A stretch of DNA of 64,000 nt from Myxococcales bacterium (GTDB taxonomy: Bacteria; Myxococcota_A; Polyangia; Polyangiales; Polyangiaceae), in contig JANXLV010000035.1 in the NCBI GenBank assembly GCA_025355005.1, positions 1-64,000 of the forward strand, written 5' to 3'. The position numbers and the translations under genes were made by a program. Of this stretch, positions 58,845 to 64,000 are shown one piece after another. Under the pieces are notes generated by a model. The model saw only the letters and a list, made by a program, of their open reading frames with translations. It made no database searches and had not been told where the DNA came from. Numbering within the stretch: the stretch's first letter is position 1; the number at the start of each line of letters is the position of its first letter.

Positions 58845-60224
58845 GTGGCGAAGAGCTCCTCCCAGTACGTCTGTCAGTCCTGCGGTGCCACGTTCGCGCG
58901 GTGGGTGGGGCGCTGCATGTCTTGCAACGCCTGGAACACGATCGTGGAAGAGGCGAAGCCAAAGTCGGGCGCCGCCCACAAGGGACCAGCCTCTCGCGCA
59001 AGCGCCGCGCTCCCCGTGTCCGAGGTGCCGGTCGATCATGCCGCGCGCATCAAGACCGGCATCGGTGAGCTCGATCGCGTGCTCGGCGGCGGCGCGGTGC
59101 TCGGCGGGGTGACGCTGCTCGGCGGCGACCCTGGCGTCGGAAAGTCCACGTTGCTCATGCAGGCGCTGTCTGGTCTGGCGGAGAGCGGCCTGCGCACGCT
59201 CTACGTGTCCGGCGAGGAGAGCGCGGCCCAGACGGCGGCGCGCGCGCGTCGCCTCGGCGCGACGTCACCCGAGCTGCTCGTACTGGCCGAGAACGATCTG
59301 GACGCGATCATGGACGCCATCACCACCGTGCGTCCCGCGGCGATCGTGATCGACAGCGTGCAGACGGTGCGCGTGCCCGACCTCGAGAGCGCGGCCGGCT
59401 CGGTGTCCCAGCTGCGCGAGGTGGCCACGCGCATCACCGAGCGCGCGAAGCGCGACAAGCTGGCGGCGTTCCTGGTGGGTCACGTGACGAAGGACGGAAG
59501 CCTTGCGGGGCCAAAGGTGCTCGAGCATCTCGTGGACACGGTGCTCTCGTTCGAAGGCGAGCGTGGGCACGCGTTCCGCGCCGTGCGCGTGTCGAAGAAC
59601 CGCTTCGGCAGCGCCACCGAGGTCGGCGTGTTCGAGATGGACGGCTCTGGCATGCGCGAGGTAAAGAGCCCGAGCGCCCTGTTCCTCGCCGAGCGACCGA
59701 AGGACGCGCCCGGCAGCGCGGTCTGCGCGACCAGCGAGGGTCAGCGGTCGATGCTCGTCGAGGTACAGGCGCTGGTCTCCGTGTCCGGCGGTGGACCAGG
59801 CCGCCGCGTCTCCAACGGCGTGGACTCCCAGCGGCTCAGCATGCTCCTGGCGGTGCTCGAGAAAAAGTGTAATCTACACCTATCCTCGTGTGACGTTTTC
59901 GTGAACGTCGCCGGCGGTGTTCGGGTCGAGGAGACCGCGGTGGATCTCGCGATCGCGCTCGCTGTCGCGTCGAGCTTCACCGATCGCGCGATCCCGAGCG
60001 ACGTGGTGACGTTCGGCGAGATCGGCCTGGCGGGAGAGGTGCGGAGCGTTCCCCGCGCTGCGGCTCGGCTTGCGGAGGCCCGCGCCATGGGGTTCACGCG
60101 CGCCATCGTCCCGGAGAGCCACGCGGACGCCGCAAACTCTGCGGTGGTCGGTGTGCGCAACCTCCGGGACGCCCTGATAGCTGCGAAGCTCGAGACTCTT
60201 TCGTCGCGAGCTGGAACGAGGTAA
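58845..60224 (+). CDS. radA: DNA repair protein RadA
   Basis: The product has 459 residues from GTG 58845. N-terminal zinc finger: YVCQSCGATFARWVGRCMSC. Walker A: GGDPGVGKSTLLMQA. RadA signature SKNRFGS. C-terminal Lon-protease-like domain (GVRVEETAVDLAIALAVASS). It acts in branch migration during recombination. The coding sequence holds a perfect copy of the 13-bp palindrome (59867-59879) in an AAAAAG patch. Confidence 0.95.
   Translation: MAKSSSQYVCQSCGATFARWVGRCMSCNAWNTIVEEAKPKSGAAHKGPASRASAALPVSEVPVDHAARIKTGIGELDRVLGGGAVLGGVTLLGGDPGVGKSTLLMQALSGLAESGLRTLYVSGEESAAQTAARARRLGATSPELLVLAENDLDAIMDAITTVRPAAIVIDSVQTVRVPDLESAAGSVSQLREVATRITERAKRDKLAAFLVGHVTKDGSLAGPKVLEHLVDTVLSFEGERGHAFRAVRVSKNRFGSATEVGVFEMDGSGMREVKSPSALFLAERPKDAPGSAVCATSEGQRSMLVEVQALVSVSGGGPGRRVSNGVDSQRLSMLLAVLEKKCNLHLSSCDVFVNVAGGVRVEETAVDLAIALAVASSFTDRAIPSDVVTFGEIGLAGEVRSVPRAAARLAEARAMGFTRAIVPESHADAANSAVVGVRNLRDALIAAKLETLSSRAGTR
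59867..59879. repeat. 13-bp palindrome copy 12: GTGTAATCTACAC
   Basis: Perfect arms around ATC in radA, with an A-run immediately before; a third codon phase (TGT AAT CTA CAC). Confidence 0.7.
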
Positions 60225-60234
60225 ACTCGAGGCC

Positions 60235-60789
60235 ATGACCAACTCGTCCTTGCTGAACGTCCTCGCTCTGGGTGCCATCACCACGGCCCTCGCTGTCGGT
60301 TGCGGTGGATCTGGAGCCGAAGGTGGCGACGCGAAGACCGCCTCCAGCGAAGGCGGCAGCCACCCGCTCCTCAACAACCCCGGCCCCGATTTCGCCGTTG
60401 ATACCGTCAACAGCAAAGGGAAGGCCTCCCCGACCGCCAACAAAGGCAAGGTCCTCATCGTCGACTTCTGGGCGACGTGGTGCGAGCCCTGCAAGAAGTC
60501 CTTCCCGAAGCTCCAGGAGCTCTACACGAAGTACAAGGGCCAGCTCGAGATCCTCGCCATCAGCGAGGACGACGAGAACAACGGCCTCAAGGACTTCGGC
60601 GACGCGCACGGCAGCGTGAAGTTCCCGCTCATGTGGGATGACGGCAAGAAGATCGCCGCCAAGTGGCAGCCGAAGAGCATGCCGGCCACGTTCATCGTCG
60701 ACAAGTCTGGTGTCGTGAAGTTCGTTCACCTCGGCTACCACGACGGCGAAGAGAACGAGATCGAGAAGGAACTGAAGTCACTGTTCTGA
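60235..60789 (+). CDS. TlpA-like thioredoxin-fold lipoprotein
   Basis: The product has 184 residues. Lipobox TALAVGC (Cys23). The TlpA/ResA fold shows VLIVDFWATWCEPCKKSFPK (active CEPC) and SMPATFIVDKSGVV with the cis-Pro. Likely a periplasmic thiol reductant or cytochrome-biogenesis type protein, here membrane-anchored. A strong terminator follows. Confidence 0.9.
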   Translation: MTNSSLLNVLALGAITTALAVGCGGSGAEGGDAKTASSEGGSHPLLNNPGPDFAVDTVNSKGKASPTANKGKVLIVDFWATWCEPCKKSFPKLQELYTKYKGQLEILAISEDDENNGLKDFGDAHGSVKFPLMWDDGKKIAAKWQPKSMPATFIVDKSGVVKFVHLGYHDGEENEIEKELKSLF

Positions 60790-61129
60790 TCGGGCCGTCT
60801 TCAGATCTCCGGAAGACGAAGAAAAGAGAGCGATCGGGCACACGGCTCGGTCGCTCTTTTCTTTTTCGGCGCCGCCGTGATCCGCGCAAGCGTGGTCGTC
60901 GTCCATGTCCTCACGTGTGCGCATCCGATGGTGCTGTAGTTGTTGAATATACTTTCAAATTATCCCTTCTCCGTGACCGCTGTTCAGGTCAAGATGAAGG
61001 GAACGGGTGGATCTTTTTCCCTCCGTCCCTTCTCCACTGAACTTCGCGCTCGGGCGTCCCGTAGCTCACTACAGCTCGTCTTGGTCGCGTGACGGCGCTC
61101 CCTCCGGGGCGTCGAAGGAAGGTGCAGTC
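60790..61129. other. Intergenic region with terminator and AT-rich patch
   Basis: This 340-bp gap lies between the TlpA-like gene and the HEAT-repeat gene. It contains the terminator at 60821-60867 and an AT-rich patch near 60940-60965 (GTTGAATATACTTTCAAAT) that may hold a promoter for the downstream gene. No other gene is seen. Confidence 0.6.
60821..60867 (+). terminator. Rho-independent terminator after the dap-radA-tlpA run
   Basis: GAAAAGAG-AG-CGATCG pairs with CGGTCGCTCTTTTC (2-nt bulge and one wobble), followed by TTTTTC. It stands 31 bp after the TlpA-like stop. Confidence 0.85.
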
Positions 61130-62011
61130 GTGATCGCTGGTTCTCGCCGCTGGATATCTGCTGGACGTCTCCTCCTCGGTGTTGTCGTGGGCGCGATGCT
61201 CGTGACGCAGACGGAGTCGCTTTGTCCGGCGCAGGACATCCAGTCCGCGATGGGCGACATCGAAGGCTCCGCCGATTTTCGTCTCCGCGTGAGCGCCGCG
61301 CTTCTCCTTGGTCGCTCGAAGCCCGCGGGTGCGCGCCAGAAGCTCGAACGCGCGCTCTCCGACGCGCATCCCGCCGTGCGCCTCGCGGCCGCTGCTGGCC
61401 TCTCCGCGCTTGGTGATGCCGCGGCCATCCCGTCCCTCGAGCGGCACGCTCGCGACGAGCAGATGGTCGGCGTGAAGGCCAAGATGCAGGAGAGCATCAC
61501 GCATCTCCGTGCAGGCACCCCAGGCGCCGGCGCCGCCGTTGTCCCCGTCCGTGCGATCGGCCACGCGAAGTACGTCCTCGAGCTCGGCGTCATGCGCAAC
61601 ACCACCGGCTCCCAGAACGATCAGTTCTCCGGCGTGATGGCGCAGACCGCGAAGAAGCAGCTGGAGCAGAAGGGCGCGCTCGTCCTCGACGTCACCGACA
61701 CCGCCCTCAAGGACGAAGCGACGAAGAAGCACATTCCGGTCTACCGCCTCGAAGGCCAGCTCTCTCGCCTCACCCAGCAACAGCAGCCCGACGGCTCACT
61801 CACCGTGCACGCACGCGTCGAGTTCTCGGTCGTGAAGGTGCCGCAGCACACGCTGCAGGGCACGCTCTCCGGCGCCGCCTCGACGCAGGGCAGCGGCTCC
61901 GCGCTCGGCAACGAGTCCACGATGCACAACTTGCGCGAGCAGGTCATCGGTGGCGCGGTCGAGAGCGCGATGCAGAACGCCGACCACGGGCTTCTCGCAA
62001 GCATTCACTGA
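61130..62011 (+). CDS. HEAT-repeat exported protein
   Basis: The product has 293 residues from GTG 61130, with GAAGGAAGG 7 nt upstream. The signal is AGRLLLGVVVGAMLV. HEAT repeats: RLRVSAALLLGRSKPAGARQ, then HPAVRLAAAAGLSALGDAAA and IPSLERHARDE. The second half is a beta-rich domain (YVLELGVMRNTTGS, HIPVYRLEGQLSRL), with no enzyme motif. Probably periplasmic. Followed after about 24 bp by the glycosyltransferase gene. Confidence 0.75.
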   Translation: MIAGSRRWISAGRLLLGVVVGAMLVTQTESLCPAQDIQSAMGDIEGSADFRLRVSAALLLGRSKPAGARQKLERALSDAHPAVRLAAAAGLSALGDAAAIPSLERHARDEQMVGVKAKMQESITHLRAGTPGAGAAVVPVRAIGHAKYVLELGVMRNTTGSQNDQFSGVMAQTAKKQLEQKGALVLDVTDTALKDEATKKHIPVYRLEGQLSRLTQQQQPDGSLTVHARVEFSVVKVPQHTLQGTLSGAASTQGSGSALGNESTMHNLREQVIGGAVESAMQNADHGLLASIH

Positions 62012-62035
62012 CCAGTCCCTGTGTATAGTGGCGCC

Positions 62036-63172
62036 GTGATCGGCGACGCTGCACGAGGCCCACGCGTCCTCTTCGTCTCCAAGGCTGTCGTGCCTCCATG
62101 GAACGACGGCTCGAAGAACCTCGTGCGCGACGTGGCCACCAACCTGGCTCACGCACGCGCGACCGTGATGACCACTCCGGACGCGGAAAGCCTCGCTCCC
62201 GGCGTCACGAACGATCACGTGTATCATACAACTAGCCGCTTCTCGCCGGCGCTCGCCGAGAACGCGCGCGTGCTCGCGCGGTTGCTCCAGAAGGACACGC
62301 ACGACGCATGGGCCTTCGTCTTCGCGCCCAACCCGAAGACGTCGTTCGTGGCACGCGGCGCGATCGTCGCTGCTCGCGCCCGTGGCTTCCGCGGCAAGGT
62401 CGTTCAGATCGTCGCGTCGAGCCCGCTCTCTTTCCGCGGCGTGTCGCGCCTCCTCTTCGGCGACGTGGTGGTCGCGCTCTCGGAGTTCTCGCGCGGACGC
62501 CTGTTCGGCGCGGGAGTGACCCGTGACGTGCGCGTGATCCCTCCGTGCGCGCGGCCGCTGCGCGTGCCCAGCCTGGAAGAGCTTCGTGAGGTCCGGACCC
62601 GCTACGACCTGGGTGATGGCCCCATCGTCCTCTACCCGGGCGACTACGAGGTCTCCACTGGCGCACAGACCATGGCCATGGCCGCGCGCGAGATCAAGGC
62701 CGCGCACCCGGGCGCGCATGTCCTGTTCGCCTGCCGCGAGAAGACGCAGCGGAGCGCCGAGGCACGCGCCGCGATCGAGTCCGAGCTCGCCCTCGCGGGG
62801 CTCGCGGACGTGACGCGCCATACGGGCAACGTCCCAGACATGGCACCGCTGCTGCACGCGGCCGACGTTGTCGCGTTCCCGGTGGACGATCTCTACGGCA
62901 AGGTCGACATCCCGCTGGTGCTGCTGGAGGCCATGGCCGCGCGCAAGCCGATCATCGTGTGCCGCGGCGGTCCGCTGGGCATGCTGAGCCACGCGCCCGC
63001 GATAGAGCCGGAGGACGCGTCGGCGCTCGCGGACGAGATCGGCAAGGTGCTCACCGACGCAAGGCTCGCCGCGCACATCGGGCAGGCCGGAGAAAACTTG
63101 TATCATGCACGCTTTTCACCCAGGGTCGTCGCGACGGCGTACGACGCGCTCTTCGCGGAGATCTGCGGCTAG
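62036..63172 (+). CDS. Group 1 (GT4-like) glycosyltransferase
   Basis: The product has 378 residues from GTG 62036 (GTG 62021 is also possible; Shine-Dalgarno weak). N-terminal Rossmann: RVLFVSKAVVPPWNDGSKNL. Mid region VVALSEFSRGRLF and VRVIPPCARPLRV are typical of family 4. The C-terminal donor-binding part is VLYPGDYEVSTGAQTM and FPVDDLYGKVDIPLVLLEAM, with the E-x7-E type Glu. Donor and acceptor unknown. Two 13-bp palindromes lie inside (62219, 63098). Confidence 0.85.
   Translation: MIGDAARGPRVLFVSKAVVPPWNDGSKNLVRDVATNLAHARATVMTTPDAESLAPGVTNDHVYHTTSRFSPALAENARVLARLLQKDTHDAWAFVFAPNPKTSFVARGAIVAARARGFRGKVVQIVASSPLSFRGVSRLLFGDVVVALSEFSRGRLFGAGVTRDVRVIPPCARPLRVPSLEELREVRTRYDLGDGPIVLYPGDYEVSTGAQTMAMAAREIKAAHPGAHVLFACREKTQRSAEARAAIESELALAGLADVTRHTGNVPDMAPLLHAADVVAFPVDDLYGKVDIPLVLLEAMAARKPIIVCRGGPLGMLSHAPAIEPEDASALADEIGKVLTDARLAAHIGQAGENLYHARFSPRVVATAYDALFAEICG
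62219..62231. repeat. 13-bp palindrome copy 13: GTGTATCATACAA
   Basis: TGTA-TCA-TACA core in the glycosyltransferase gene. Confidence 0.6.
63098..63110. repeat. 13-bp palindrome copy 14: TTGTATCATGCAC
   Basis: TGTA-TCA-TGCA core, 879 bp from copy 13, flanked by GAAAAC and GCTTTTC, which extend the symmetry. Confidence 0.65.
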
Positions 63173-63235
63173 CAGTTCGGTGTCCGATGAGCCGCGACGG
63201 GGATGTGACCCACGGCTCTGTGGCCGAGTGACGCG

Positions 63236-63268
63236 CGGGCGACTTCGGGCTAAGAGATTCGTCGCCCG
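63236..63268 (+). promoter_or_regulatory. Hairpin in the alaS leader
   Basis: CGGGCGAC (63236-63243) pairs perfectly with GTCGCCCG (63261-63268). The right arm ends 2 nt before the alaS ATG at 63271 and there is no clear Shine-Dalgarno sequence. The structure could block initiation or be a protein-binding site; E. coli AlaRS is known to bind a palindrome at its own promoter. Confidence 0.4.
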
Positions 63269-63270
63269 TC

Positions 63271-64000
63271 ATGAGCACGCATAAAGCCTCCGAAGTCCGC
63301 GCATCGTTCCTCGATTTCTTCAAGAGCAAGGGTCACACCGTGTGCCCGTCGGCGTCGGTCATCCCCGAGAACGACCCCACGCTCATGTTCGCGAACGCCG
63401 GCATGGTGCCGTTCAAGGACGTCTTCACCGGCAAGGACACGCGCCCGTTCACGCGCGCCGCCTCCAGCCAGAAATGCATCCGCATCTCGGGCAAGCACAA
63501 CGACCTCGAGAACGTCGGCGTCACCGCGCGGCACCACACGTTCTTCGAGATGCTCGGCAACTTCAGCTTCGGCGACTACTTCAAGGAAGAGGCCATCGCG
63601 TACGCGTGGGAGCTCATCTCTTCCGTGTGGGGCATCGACAAGAGCCGCCTCGTGATCACGGTATTCGGTGGCGCGGACGGTGTTCCTCCCGACGACGAGG
63701 CACGGGCCCTCTGGCGCAAGGTCACCGGCTTCGACGACCGCCGAATCATCGGCATCCCTGACATCCCCGGCGACAACTTCTGGCAGATGGGGGACACGGG
63801 CCCGTGCGGCCCATGCACTGAGCTCCACTACTTCACGGGACCAATCGACCCGAACGGCGAGGCGCCCGTGCACACGTTCGGGCAGGAGCCCACGCCGGAC
63901 GGGATCGGCTGGATGGAGATCTGGAACCTGGTCTTCATGCAGTTCGAGCGCTCGAAGAAGGGAGACGAGTTCCTGCTCGCGCCGCTGCCGAAGCCCTGCG
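63271..64000 (+). CDS. alaS: Alanyl-tRNA synthetase (partial, 3' end outside window)
   Basis: The first 243 residues are present. Class II catalytic core: [56 protein letters not shown] (motif 2) and [20 protein letters not shown]. It continues through [20 protein letters not shown] and [10 protein letters not shown], all typical AlaRS. The frame is open to the window edge. The family enzyme charges tRNA-Ala and edits mischarged products. Confidence 0.97.
   Translation, partial: MSTHKASEVRASFLDFFKSKGHTVCPSASVIPENDPTLMFANAGMVPFKDVFTGKDTRPFTRAASSQKCIRISGKHNDLENVGVTARHHTFFEMLGNFSFGDYFKEEAIAYAWELISSVWGIDKSRLVITVFGGADGVPPDDEARALWRKVTGFDDRRIIGIPDIPGDNFWQMGDTGPCGPCTELHYFTGPIDPNGEAPVHTFGQEPTPDGIGWMEIWNLVFMQFERSKKGDEFLLAPLPKPC

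Overview
The window is GC-rich (roughly two thirds G+C or more, by eye) and densely coding, with about 47 protein genes and no recognisable rRNA, tRNA, insertion sequence or CRISPR array. Its content points to a myxobacterium, most likely of the Polyangiales/Sorangiineae group (an inference, not a database result). The clues are many small lipoproteins with Asp/Gly/Ser/Ala-rich linkers, a PEGA-like proline-rich membrane protein, an MglA-like Ras GTPase, tandem giant DUF3857 proteins, an SpvB-type protein and a giant CoA-dehydratase activase.

Layout. 1-6.6 kb (minus): a three-gene operon of a glycine-rich beta-helix lipoprotein, a 1227-aa lipoprotein with a TcA-like C-terminus, and a secreted SpvB/TcdB-type protein cut by the window edge. 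7.1-9.3 kb: a DNRLRE-like lipoprotein and two TetR regulators. 9.4-15 kb: a two-gene 2-hydroxyacyl-CoA dehydratase/activase-type operon. 15.1-19 kb: a tandem imm11-like protein and a membrane protein. 19-22.4 kb: Hsp33, a lipoprotein with a caspase-like His/Cys pair, and a small secreted protein. 22.4-27.4 kb: acyl-CoA dehydrogenase, MOSC protein, CCA-adding enzyme, porin. 27.4-29.6 kb: M15 peptidase, ECF sigma factor, lipase. 29.7-36.9 kb (minus): Cys-rich lipoprotein; lolA, methylase and ferredoxin; icd, Ig-like lipoprotein, yebC and ruvC. 37-46.8 kb: PEGA-like protein and two giant DUF3857 proteins. 46.8-50.6 kb: MglA-like GTPase and sucCD. 50.7-54.8 kb: repeat lipoprotein, ferritin-like protein, AMMECR1 fusion and FAD oxidoreductase. 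54.9-60.8 kb: ndk, degenerate kinase-like protein, dapD, dapE, lipoprotein, radA, TlpA-like lipoprotein. 61.1-64 kb: HEAT protein, glycosyltransferase, start of alaS.

Central metabolism (icd, sucCD, dapDE, ndk), genome maintenance (ruvC, radA, cca, yebC, alaS) and envelope functions (lolA, porin, lipoproteins) are interleaved. Several operons are translationally coupled by ATGA or GTGA overlaps.

The most unusual signal is not a gene. A 13-bp interrupted palindrome, core TGYA-N3-TRCA, occurs 14 times, always inside a coding sequence, in three reading phases and in genes of both strands. About one copy would be expected by composition. It forces rare codons (GTA, GCA, ACA, ATA), so it looks like a DNA-level signal. 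Other notable items are a pair of GTTCG-N6-CGAAC operators exactly 20 bp apart upstream of sucCD, a one-base frameshift near the end of sucD, a DUF3857 paralogue that has lost its transglutaminase cysteine, and the Tc-toxin-like lipoprotein operon.
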